Shown: positions 1 to 5,665 of the stretch, one piece after another
How the letters are laid out: each line of letters opens with the position of its first letter
Position numbering within the stretch: position 1 is the stretch's first letter
DNA from: Treponema sp.
GTDB taxonomy: Bacteria > Spirochaetota > Spirochaetia > Treponematales > Breznakiellaceae
NCBI GenBank assembly: GCA_031263265.1
Contig: JAISGE010000131.1
Coordinates: 1 to 8,349 of the forward strand
Direction: 5' to 3'
DNA length: 8,349 bases
Program-made: the position numbers and the translations under genes
Notes under the pieces: generated by a model
Database searches by the model: none
Told to the model about the DNA's origin: nothing
The model's input: the letters and a program-made list of their open reading frames with translations, nothing else

Positions 1-20
1 CCTTTGAAAAATTTCTTCAT
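1..20 (-). CDS. Start of an unidentified gene, cut by the left edge
   Basis: An ATG at 20-18 on the minus strand begins MKKFFK and then leaves the window. It is preceded at 27-31 by a perfect GGAGG ribosome site with 6 nt spacing, which is the main reason for calling a real start. A Lys-Lys-Phe-Phe beginning would suit a signal peptide or membrane anchor, but six residues are too few to say more. The hairpins at 84-251 lie in its upstream region and could belong to its leader. Product unknown. Confidence 0.5.
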
Positions 21-74
21 TCCTTACCTCCATCCGTCCGTCTATGTTTCAATCTACGCGCCATAGGCGCTCTT

Positions 75-123
75 CCAAAAGAAGCCTCCGGGTTTTCTGG
101 GAGGGGAATCCCACCCCGGAGGC
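75..123 (-). terminator. GC-rich hairpin with T-rich tail (hairpin A)
   Basis: GCCTCCGGG (84-92) pairs with CCCGGAGGC (115-123). Inside the loop, TGGGA (98-102) pairs with TCCCA (109-113). On the minus strand the stem is followed by TTCTTTT, so it could terminate minus-strand transcription. It lies about 65 nt upstream of the left-edge start codon, so it may instead be part of that gene's leader. Confidence 0.55.
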
Positions 124-124
124 A

Positions 125-171
125 CTAAAAAAGGCCCGTTTCTGGTCCCTCGCAAAACCAATAAACGGGCC
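125..171 (-). terminator. Rho-independent terminator (hairpin B)
   Basis: GGCCCGTTT (133-141) pairs perfectly with AAACGGGCC (163-171), extended inside by TGGT/ACCA (143-146/157-160). On the minus strand the stem runs directly into six T residues (132-127), the classic terminator layout. The 10-nt loop carries CCCTCGCA (147-154), which is the exact reverse complement of TGCGAGGG in the loop of hairpin C. A 14-nt near-palindrome at 169-182 overlaps the base of the stem by 3 nt and could compete with it. Confidence 0.7.
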
Positions 172-185
172 GGAAATCCGGCTAA

Positions 186-222
186 ACCGGATAAGTCTAT
201 GCGAGGGTTAGGCTTATCCGGT
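186..222 (-). other. Hairpin C, loop complementary to hairpin B
   Basis: ACCGGATAAG (186-195) and CTTATCCGGT (213-222) form a perfect 10-bp stem with a 17-nt loop. The loop contains TGCGAGGG (200-207), complementary over all 8 nt to the loop of hairpin B. Such a pair could form a kissing interaction in RNA on either strand. I do not recognise a known riboswitch or ncRNA class. The strand is uncertain; minus is chosen because the adjacent terminators point that way. Confidence 0.55.
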
Positions 223-231
223 CTAATCTCC

Positions 232-251
232 CCCTGCCGTTTCCGGTAGGG
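232..251 (+). other. Short hairpin D
   Basis: CCCTGCCG (232-239) and CGGTAGGG (244-251) pair over 8 bp around a 4-nt loop. On the plus strand the one irregular pair is a G-U wobble. On the minus strand it is an A-C mismatch, though the loop is then GAAA. It is part of the same cluster as hairpins A-C. Function unknown. Confidence 0.35.
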
Positions 252-305
252 TTAATATGTAATGCCATTGACGAAAACCGCTGTAATCGTGGATGCCGTT
301 ACCGT

Positions 306-446
306 TTACGCCTCCGGCACCATGACAACGTGTGAAACTACCGATACCGCCAGCTTTGCCAGCGACACTGCCCAGCCTATCTTGATGCGCTCGAAAAAGT
401 CCTTTACCGCTACCGCGCCACAATAAAGCATGATCCCTATTCTCAT
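306..446 (-). CDS. Possible 46-residue hydrophobic small protein
   Basis: The ATG at 446-444 follows a strong AAGGAGG ribosome site four bases upstream, better than for most ORFs of this size. The translation starts MRIGIMLYCGAVAVKDFFER. Residues about 22-43 are mostly hydrophobic (IKIGWAVSLAKLAVSVV region) and end in MVPEA, so a single membrane-associated helix is plausible. The same frame stays open for 17 more codons after the TAA stop, which could mean a nonsense-shortened gene. A terminator-like hairpin (473-548) ends only about 16 nt before the ribosome site, leaving no room for an independent promoter between them. A small toxin or leader peptide are possible readings, neither proven. 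I do not recognise the family. A longer overlapping frame (223-528) looks like a shadow. Confidence 0.35.
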   Translation of the reverse strand: MRIGIMLYCGAVAVKDFFERIKIGWAVSLAKLAVSVVSHVVMVPEA

Positions 447-472
447 TGCCCCTCCTTAGAAGCCATGTCCAA

Positions 473-548
473 TAAAAAAGCCGCGCCATTCTCCTAGCAT
501 CACCGGTGTAGTGGCACCGATTCAGCATTGGAAACTAGCGCGGCTTTT
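473..548 (-). terminator. Long hairpin with T6 tail, terminator or attenuator
   Basis: GCCGCGC (480-486) pairs with GCGCGGC (538-544), extended by A-T pairs on the outside. A nested CGGTG/CACCG hairpin (504-508/515-519) fills part of the loop. On the minus strand the stem is followed by six T residues (479-474), and on the plus strand by only four. It would stop transcription arriving from the genes at 980-2467, or attenuate the small ORF at 306-446. The loop also contains TTCAGCATTGGAA, 12 of 13 bases identical to a segment of the repeat at 1527-1682. Confidence 0.6.
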
Positions 549-691
549 CAGCCACAGATTGCTCTCCCTTCCACTACAGGGTATCAGGAGAAAGAGCATG
601 ATAATCTGAATTTTTTGAAGGGAGTGTGGGCCTTTTATCCCAAAACAAGGCCCAATTCTCGTAATTCTTTGTATTACAATGAATTACTAAA
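549..691. other. No gene found; one small inverted repeat
   Basis: No frame here has a convincing start with coding character. The only visible structure is GGGCCTT/AAGGCCC (628-634/647-653), a 7-bp hairpin with a 12-nt loop and no clear T-tract on either strand. If the flanking repeats are cassette boundaries, this stretch would be an empty or decayed cassette. Confidence 0.4.
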
Positions 692-871
692 TTCTAACGT
701 TCCGGCTGTTTATGACGTTTTTGCAAGCCCGATAAAGGAAACCGTAGGTTTCCAGGGCTGCAAAACTGTGGGTGGAGGGAGGCGTGGGAATGGAGCGAAG
801 CGCAATGACCTAGCCAGCCGGAACCCCGGAGCCGCCGGAACGGCGGCGGAGCATATACAGACCTGTTGAGA
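692..871 (-). repeat. attC-like structured repeat, copy 2 (long form)
   Basis: This roughly 180-bp element lies downstream of the minus-strand gene at 980-1447. On the minus strand it begins GTCTCAACAGG and ends CCGGAACGTTAGAA, resembling the R'' and R' boxes of integron attC sites, though neither box fits the RYYYAAC/GTTRRRY consensus fully. Inside are a GCCGCC/GGCGGC hairpin (831-836/842-847) and a compound hairpin: GGAAACC/GGTTTCC (737-743/747-753) nested in TTGCAAGCCC/GGGCTGCAA (721-730/755-763). Its ends and layout match the copy at 1527-1682, while the stems differ and still pair. The attC identity is inference; the repeat itself is seen directly. Confidence 0.55.
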
Positions 872-886
872 CTGTCGAATTAATCC
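867..886. repeat. 20-bp direct repeat, left copy
   Basis: TGAGACTGTCGAATTAATCC recurs at 2548-2567 with one base different (19 of 20 identical). The two copies bracket the AT-rich two-gene block. This copy overlaps the outer end of the attC-like repeat at 692-871. Confidence 0.75.
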
Positions 887-979
887 CCAAGTATCCGAAT
901 AACCTCTATATTTTGTGCTGTTTTATATTTTTTATTCAAAATTTTTTCTTGAATTTTTTTAATTATTTCTCCAATGATT

Positions 980-1447
980 TTAAAATACAATGCCTACAAT
1001 AAATTTCTCTCTTGATGCTTCTTTATTTTCAAAATCTATGTAATATTTATAATCATTTGCAAAAACAAGCCCATCGGTTAATTTTATTTCTAAAAAACAC
1101 ATGTTTTTATCATCTTCATTGTTGTGTTTATCATACCATACCATAAAGACTTTTCTTAAATCATCGCGTAATTCTAAATTTTGTTTATCAAGAGGATGTC
1201 CAATATTTTTACCAATTCCATGAGCAACAAATAAATCTTTGTTTAATGCCACATTTGAATTCTTTTTTATTTCTTTTATTTTATTGCTTAAAGCATATGT
1301 TACCACATAAAACGCATTGTCCTTAAAATATGTATCAACAACGCGAATATTGGGTTTATTTTCATTAACGGTTGCAAGAGACATAGGAACATCTTTTCCA
1401 TAAATTTCTTTCATTACATTTATTGCTTCTTCAAAATAATTGTCCAT
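980..1447 (-). CDS. Pyridoxamine 5'-phosphate oxidase-like flavoprotein
   Basis: This 155-residue protein resembles small FMN-binding split-barrel proteins of the PNPOx-like superfamily. The pattern seen is an N-terminal helix (MDNYFEEAINVMKEIYG), then a beta strand PMSLATVNENKPNIRVVD followed by the paired strand AFYVVTY and SNKIKEIKKNSNVAL, which is typical of the nitroimidazole-resistance or general-stress branch. The true substrate cannot be read from the sequence; FMN or another flavin cofactor is expected from the family. The start at 1447 is preferred over the upstream ATG at 1492 because GAGG lies five bases before it. Base composition is much more AT-rich than ndk or tyrS. It sits between two attC-like repeats, begins about 80 nt after the one at 1527-1682, and shares orientation with the HAD gene, which fits a mobile cassette. 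No own promoter is obvious. Confidence 0.65.
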   Translation of the reverse strand: MDNYFEEAINVMKEIYGKDVPMSLATVNENKPNIRVVDTYFKDNAFYVVTYALSNKIKEIKKNSNVALNKDLFVAHGIGKNIGHPLDKQNLELRDDLRKVFMVWYDKHNNEDDKNMCFLEIKLTDGLVFANDYKYYIDFENKEASREKFIVGIVF

Positions 1448-1526
1448 TTTTTCCTCAAATTGTTTACAATCTATATATATTATCGTCAACATTTATATTT
1501 TTACAACAAATTTCAGCACAAATTGC

Positions 1527-1682
1527 ACATAACGTTCCGGCGCTGTTTACGACGTTTGGGCGGCCCGAATAAGACTTTGCGAAGCAAAGACCAGGGCCGA
1601 CAAAATGTGGGTTGACTGAGCTAGGTGAACAGAACCCTGGAGGCGCTTTAGCATTGGAACGCATACAGCCCTATTGTTAGGC
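1527..1682 (-). repeat. attC-like structured repeat, copy 1
   Basis: This 156-bp element begins 17 nt after the stop codon of the HAD gene. On the minus strand it opens with GCCTAAC, a perfect match to the R'' consensus RYYYAAC, and closes with GTTATGT, one base off GTTRRRY. Just inside are GCTGT and ACAGC, which can pair like L''/L' boxes. The centre holds CTTTGC/GCAAAG (1575-1580/1584-1589) nested in CGGCCC/GGGCCG (1561-1566/1594-1599). Position after a gene, matching ends and imperfect palindromic shape are what is known of integron attC sites. At about 156 bp it is at the long end for attC. An unnamed miniature repeat element is the main alternative. Confidence 0.6.
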
Positions 1683-1699
1683 ACAGGCCGTTTTTTATT

Positions 1700-2467
1700 T
1701 TACAGCAAATTTTTCTCTATCCATTTTCCTATTCCATCTTCATTGTTCTTTCCGCATATATATTTTGCAACCTTCTTTATTTCCTCTATCCCATTTTCCA
1801 TAGCTATTCCTACCCCACAGTTTTTTACCATTTCTATATCATTATAATCATCCCCAAAAGCAACTATTTCAGATATTGTTATGTTTTCATGGTTTACAAT
1901 TGCATTTATTGCCTCTATTTTCTCTGCTTCTTTATGCGCAAACCTATGCCAGTTTTCTCCAGAGAAACTTATTAGTTTACTTTCTTTGAATTTATTTTCA
2001 ATATCTAACGCGATTTTCCTATCAATTATTTCTACGGTTATTTTATACGTTTCTTGTGATAATGGATTTAAAAAATTATAATATTCACCATGCATATAAT
2101 CAGGATGATATGCCGATTCTTTATAACTAACATAATAATTTTTTTCTGTCTCTACAGTCAAATCCCCAACATTTTTATTCTTTACACATTCATTTATTAT
2201 TCCATCGGACGTTTCTACCGACAAAAGTTTTTTATAAATAATTTTTTGATCATTATTTATTACTAATGCTCCGCCATTTAGTATCATAATATCAAGTTTA
2301 ACCAGCTCTATACATCTTTTTGCCGATTTTTCCGACCTGGCCGTTGCTATTACAATTTTTATACCATTGCTTTTACACTTTTTTAAAACAGATAATGTAT
2401 AATCTGATATATTTTTATCATCTGTCAATAATGTTCCATCTAGATCCATTACAATCATTTTTATCAT
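1700..2467 (-). CDS. HAD-superfamily hydrolase, Cof type
   Basis: The 255-residue product has all four haloacid dehalogenase motifs. Motif I is DLDGT with nucleophile Asp8 and general acid Asp10; motif II is the Thr of IATARS (T42); the motif III Lys is probably K179 or K183 in AHKEAEKIEAIN; motif IV is GDDYND (205-210). The large cap between about 85 and 190 places it in the Cof/IIB group of Mg2+-dependent phosphatases that act on sugar phosphates, FMN or similar small phosphate esters. The actual substrate is unknown. The ATG follows AGGAGG with 5-nt spacing. Upstream is a good promoter (2491-2519) and a palindrome. Strong AT bias and an attC-like repeat right after the stop suggest acquisition as a cassette. 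Length is normal and no frameshift is seen. Confidence 0.9.
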   Translation of the reverse strand: MIKMIVMDLDGTLLTDDKNISDYTLSVLKKCKSNGIKIVIATARSEKSAKRCIELVKLDIMILNGGALVINNDQKIIYKKLLSVETSDGIINECVKNKNVGDLTVETEKNYYVSYKESAYHPDYMHGEYYNFLNPLSQETYKITVEIIDRKIALDIENKFKESKLISFSGENWHRFAHKEAEKIEAINAIVNHENITISEIVAFGDDYNDIEMVKNCGVGIAMENGIEEIKKVAKYICGKNNEDGIGKWIEKNLL

Positions 2468-2490
2468 AAATTCCTCCTGAGAATTATTTT

Positions 2491-2519
2491 ATGCTATTTT
2501 ATAAAAACAAAAATGTCAA
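2491..2519 (-). promoter_or_regulatory. Sigma-70-type promoter of the HAD gene
   Basis: On the minus strand TTGACA (2519-2514) is a perfect -35 box. After a 17-nt spacer comes TAGCAT (2496-2491), four of six matches to the -10 consensus. Transcription would begin near 2484, giving a short leader before the AGGAGG site at 2478-2473. Confidence 0.6.
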
Positions 2520-2538
2520 TACTATAACCGGTTAGTAT
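2519..2538. promoter_or_regulatory. Palindrome abutting the -35 box, possible operator
   Basis: The core TAACCGGTTA (2525-2534) is a perfect 10-bp palindrome, with ATACTA before it and GTAT after it continuing the dyad imperfectly. It lies immediately upstream of the -35 box of the HAD gene. A regulator site is plausible; no regulator is encoded in the window. Confidence 0.35.
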
Positions 2539-2547
2539 TGCGCCTAA

Positions 2548-2567
2548 TGAGACTGTTGAATTAATCC
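2548..2567. repeat. 20-bp direct repeat, right copy
   Basis: TGAGACTGTTGAATTAATCC matches 867-886 at 19 of 20 positions in the same orientation. It marks the right border of the AT-rich two-gene block. On its left flank, GCGCCTAAT (2541-2549) resembles an attC core site with one base changed. Confidence 0.75.
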
Positions 2568-2606
2568 GTTTTTTCATAAAATGACTTTTCTAATTTTTTA
2601 GAATAC

Positions 2607-2822
2607 TTGGAACCAAATTATAGGGCGCATTGCATACAACGGGCATACGGTTTCACCCACAGGCTGCGCATGGTGATTGGCGCGGACCAGATCGCCGTGT
2701 TGGACAAGGACGGTATTGAAGCAGGCTCTGGGGAAGCACTGCTGGCCCGGGATGGGCTTTTCGCACGGCTCTATCGGATTCAGCAGAGAGAACCTGGGTT
2801 GGAGCGCAGGAAGGCGCACTGA
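2607..2822 (+). pseudogene. 3' remnant of an ABC-transporter ATPase gene
   Basis: The frame ends at a natural stop and reads as the last part of an ABC exporter nucleotide-binding domain. It has the H-loop histidine in THRLRM, then GADQIAVLDKDGIEAGSGE, then ALLARDGLFARLYRIQQRE. In intact exporters this is the H-loop, the AD-x-I-x-VL-x-G strand and the terminal helix after the D-loop. Walker A, the Q-loop, the LSGGQ signature and Walker B are all missing, as is any membrane domain. No plausible upstream coding sequence or ribosome site is present. Homology becomes convincing only from about 2640; the TTG near 2607 is not a real start. It is GC-rich like the core genes, so it probably belonged to the host chromosome and was cut off when the AT-rich block to its left arrived or recombined. 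Confidence 0.8.
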
Positions 2823-3081
2823 TACGCATACCCCTATGGGGTTAAACGGCTTTCCTATATTTAGACCTTATCCATAGGTAGATAATAGTCGATAAAGGAG
2901 GTAAGAAAAAAGCAGCAGGAAGCTGGATCAAAGCATGGGAACTACCGGATGAGTCGTGGAAACGAGTCAAAATTCGTCCCGTATATGGGTTACATGGCAC
3001 CCCTATGCCCCGCCCCGCAGGGGAAGTCTAGCTGGTATGCTTTTATAAAGAAAGAATATACTAAGGATTTGGAGGTGTATT
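2823..3081. other. Intergenic region before the kinase gene
   Basis: No complete gene is visible. A stop-free frame at 2888-3031 (KKKAAGSWIKAWELPDESW onward) has some protein character but no usable start codon, so it may be a fragment. A small hairpin ACCCC-tat-GGGGT lies at 2829-2841. TATACT at 3057-3062 is a fair -10 box for the following gene, without a clear -35. Confidence 0.4.
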
Positions 3082-4272
3082 ATGAAAGAAGCTCTATCAT
3101 ACGTTTTAGTGACCCCGTATACGGTGGCCAAAAGCAGAACCGGGGGTATTATCTCCCGGTTGCTCTCCCAGGCAGATCTTGAGTTGGTAGGAGCACAAAT
3201 GATAGCCCCAGATGAGGCATGGGTGCGGGAATATGCAGCTATTTTACGGGAACAGAACCAAGCCGATTCTTGCACCCTCTTGGCGGATTATACCGAACAA
3301 AATTTTGCCCCGGTAGGGGACCGGAAGCATCTTGCTTTGTTACTTTTGTTCAGCGGAGAGAAGCCCTGTGAAAAACTGGCTGCTATCTGCGGTCATATCT
3401 ATGAGGAACACCGGGAACTGGATTCCATTGTCGCGGAAACCATTCGGGATACCTATGCAGACCTCATCGTCGATCCAGAGCATCCTGAGCAGGTTACCTA
3501 TTTTGAGCCTGCGGTGATTACCCCGCGTGATCAGGTCTTTGCAGATAAGGAGTTGAAACTCTTTGCCCGGTTTCTCCAGGACCAACCGAACATCAACAAA
3601 ACCAATTGCTACCCAGACCCTAAAAAGATCGAACGGACGCTGGTCATCATTAAACCGGATAATTGGCAGTACGCTTCATCAAAACCAGGTACCATCATCG
3701 ACATGTTTTCCCGGACCGGCTTACGGATCATGGGGATCAAGGTACACCAGTTTTCCTTGGCTGAAGCCCTGAAATTCTACGGCCCGGTAGAGGCGGCCTT
3801 ACAGGAAAAACTCGCGCCCCGGTTTGGGAAAAAGGCAAAAGAACTGCTTGAACAGGAATTTGGATTCCCGTTGAGTGAAGAAACCGAAAAAGTCTTGGCT
3901 GAGTATGTGGGAGTGGAATATGCCCAGGATCAATTCGCCCAGATCATCAAGTTTATGTCGGGCCTGAGACCGGATCAGGGTACTCTGGAGGATATTCACA
4001 AACCTGGAAGCGTGAAATGTATGATTTTGATCTATGAAGGAGAAAAGGCGATCCAAAAGATCCGGGATGTGCTGGGACCAACGGATCCCCTCAAGGCTCC
4101 AGGAGGTACGGTTCGCCGGGAATTCGGCAGCAACGTGATGGTAAATACCGCCCATGCTTCCGATTCTCCGGCCAGTGTGGAACGGGAAATGAACATCGTT
4201 CACGTCAATGATAATTCCCTTGGTTCTCTTATCACTGCCTACCTTGCATTAGAAAAAACAGGGAAAAGCTGA
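3082..4272 (+). CDS. ndk: Two-lobed nucleoside diphosphate kinase
   Basis: Nucleoside diphosphate kinase moves the gamma phosphate of ATP to NDPs through a phosphohistidine. The C-terminal half (about 183-376) carries the family pattern: ERTLVIIKPD (184-193), PGTIIDMFSRTGL (202-214), an FMSG strand (291-294), GPTDPLKAPGGTVRREFG (332-349) and NTAHASDS with catalytic His358. An insertion of about 55 residues (about 235-290) sits between the helices, as in long NDK variants. The N-terminal half (1-170) repeats the pattern in decayed form: YVLVTPYTVAKSRTGGII (7-24), LLLLFSGEKPCEKLAAICG (86-104) and ETIRDTYADLI (119-129). It lacks the SDS motif, though an Asp-Pro-Glu-His (131-134) falls near the place of the active-site His. 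A single-domain NDK has about 140-150 residues; this has 396. GGAGG six bases before the ATG supports the start. tyrS follows 52 nt downstream, probably in one transcript. Confidence 0.8.
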   Translation: MKEALSYVLVTPYTVAKSRTGGIISRLLSQADLELVGAQMIAPDEAWVREYAAILREQNQADSCTLLADYTEQNFAPVGDRKHLALLLLFSGEKPCEKLAAICGHIYEEHRELDSIVAETIRDTYADLIVDPEHPEQVTYFEPAVITPRDQVFADKELKLFARFLQDQPNINKTNCYPDPKKIERTLVIIKPDNWQYASSKPGTIIDMFSRTGLRIMGIKVHQFSLAEALKFYGPVEAALQEKLAPRFGKKAKELLEQEFGFPLSEETEKVLAEYVGVEYAQDQFAQIIKFMSGLRPDQGTLEDIHKPGSVKCMILIYEGEKAIQKIRDVLGPTDPLKAPGGTVRREFGSNVMVNTAHASDSPASVEREMNIVHVNDNSLGSLITAYLALEKTGKS

Positions 4273-4324
4273 TCCCGATCTGCTCCTTGAGTTGGTAGCC
4301 GAGTATAGAGTATACTTAATTCCT

Positions 4325-5572
4325 ATGAACAGGACCTTAGAGCATCTTAAAACCAGAGGACTTTTTCAGCAATGTACTGACCCGGAGGGGCTTTCCCATT
4401 TGATGGATGAGGGACCCATTACCTTTTATGTAGGCTGTGACCCTACCGGACCAAGCCTCCACATTGGCCATATAGTGCCTTTCTTCGCTTACCGGCATCT
4501 TAGGGAAGCAGGGCATAAGGGGATCGCCCTCATCGGCGGAGGAACCGCTCGTATTGGCGACCCTTCGGGAAAGACCGAGCTGCGCCGGCTCCTGAGTTAC
4601 GAGCAGCTTGATGCTTATGCAGCGTCTATTACAATCCAACTGGATCGTTTCCTTGGGTTTGATGGGAACGGGGCCAAGTGGGCCAATAACAAGGAATGGC
4701 TGGAGAATCTTAACTATATTGATTTTCTCCGGGAAATCGGGAGTCATTTTTCGGTGAATCGTATGCTTAGTTTTGAAGCCTACAAGATGCGGATGGAGAC
4801 CGGCCTTTCCTTCATCGAATTTAACTACCAGCTCCTGCAAAGCTATGATTTTCTGGAACTCTACCGTCGTTATGGGTGCCGTTTGCAGATAGGCGGTGAT
4901 GATCAGTGGGGTAATATTGTAGCTGGCCATGAGCTGATCCGCCGCATTGAGGGGATCGATGTCTACGGCATGACGTTTCCCTTAATAACCACCGCAGACG
5001 GTAAGAAGATGGGCAAAACCGAACAAGGAGCGATCTTCCTGGACCGCAGCATCACGACTCCCTATACCTTTTTCCAATATTGGCGGAATGTGCAAGATCC
5101 GGATGTCCGCCGTTTCCTCCTGATGTTTACCTTCCTACCGGTGGAGGACTGCGAGGCCCTCACCAGTCCTGGTAAGAATCCTAACGAAGCCAAGGAACGG
5201 CTTGCCTGGGAAGTTACCGCGTTGATCCACGGAAAAGAAGCCGCAGACCAGGCTATGGCAGGAGCCAGGGCTGCTTTTGGCGGATCCGGGGGAGATGCTT
5301 CCGCAATACCCCAGGTAGAGATGCCCCGGCAGAAGTTTGAGGCCGGTTACAACCTGGTGGATCTCTTTACCGATGCCGGGCTGGTTCCTACTAAAAGTGA
5401 AGCCCGGCGACTCGTGCAACAAGGAGGGGCTTTTGTGGGTACCCAGCATAAGCTGCACGAGTTTAGCGATATAAACGCCCGGATCTCCCTGGAACAGTTT
5501 TCACCGGAAGGAGAATTGATGTTACGGGCAGGGAAAAAACGGTATTGCAAGATTCTAATCCAAGCCTTGTAG
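4325..5572 (+). CDS. tyrS: Tyrosyl-tRNA synthetase
   Basis: Class I aminoacyl-tRNA synthetase that activates tyrosine with ATP and charges tRNA-Tyr in the cytoplasm. The 415-residue product is of normal bacterial length. The tyrosine pocket begins at YVGCDPTG (35-42), and the HIGH signature is at 46-49. Next come NYQLLQSYDF (167-176) and the substrate-binding loop LQIGGDDQWGN (187-197), where most TyrRS have GGSDQWGN, so Asp replaces Ser. KMGKT (228-232) is the second signature. A C-terminal S4 RNA-binding domain starts at about 343 (LVDLFTDAGLVPTKSEARRL). The ATG at 4325 fits the family N-terminus; an in-frame TTG at 4292 would add 11 residues unlike the family. Neither start has a clear ribosome site. 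No T-box leader is seen in the 52-nt gap after the kinase gene, so expression probably depends on the ndk promoter. Confidence 0.95.
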   Translation: MNRTLEHLKTRGLFQQCTDPEGLSHLMDEGPITFYVGCDPTGPSLHIGHIVPFFAYRHLREAGHKGIALIGGGTARIGDPSGKTELRRLLSYEQLDAYAASITIQLDRFLGFDGNGAKWANNKEWLENLNYIDFLREIGSHFSVNRMLSFEAYKMRMETGLSFIEFNYQLLQSYDFLELYRRYGCRLQIGGDDQWGNIVAGHELIRRIEGIDVYGMTFPLITTADGKKMGKTEQGAIFLDRSITTPYTFFQYWRNVQDPDVRRFLLMFTFLPVEDCEALTSPGKNPNEAKERLAWEVTALIHGKEAADQAMAGARAAFGGSGGDASAIPQVEMPRQKFEAGYNLVDLFTDAGLVPTKSEARRLVQQGGAFVGTQHKLHEFSDINARISLEQFSPEGELMLRAGKKRYCKILIQAL

Positions 5573-5616
5573 GGGGCAAGGTGGGTGCAGCATGGTTATG
5601 CAATACGACGCACAAC

Positions 5617-5651
5617 CAAGAGAAAACTGCAAGGGGCCTATACCCCCTGCA
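5617..5651 (-). terminator. Terminator of hydE
   Basis: TGCAAGGGG (5628-5636) and CCCCCTGCA (5643-5651) pair with one mismatch around a 6-nt loop. On the minus strand the stem is followed by GTTTTCTCTT, a T-rich tail. It lies 15 nt after the hydE stop. On the plus strand there is no T-tract, so it is weak for tyrS. Confidence 0.55.
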
Positions 5652-5665
5652 TCACCAAAGGTGCT

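Noticed and set aside
223..528. 101-codon open frame on the minus strand
   Set aside because: Its start lies inside the 473-548 hairpin without a ribosome site, the composition is odd (rich in Gly, Arg and His), and a better-initiated short frame overlaps it at 306-446.
528..869. 113-codon open frame on the plus strand
   Set aside because: More than half of it is the attC-like repeat at 692-871 read as protein, and it has no ribosome site.
1464..1664. 66-codon open frame on the minus strand
   Set aside because: It is the attC-like repeat at 1527-1682 translated; open frames across such repeats are expected by chance.
2888..3031. Stop-free frame with basic, Trp-rich sequence before ndk
   Set aside because: Protein-like in places, but no usable start codon and no recognised family; noted only as a possible fragment.
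4292..4324. TTG start giving a longer tyrosyl-tRNA synthetase
   Set aside because: It adds 11 residues unlike the family N-terminus and has no ribosome site; the ATG at 4325 fits normal length.
4273..4324. T-box or other riboswitch ahead of tyrS
   Set aside because: The gap is only 52 nt, with no T-box core sequence and no terminator hairpin.
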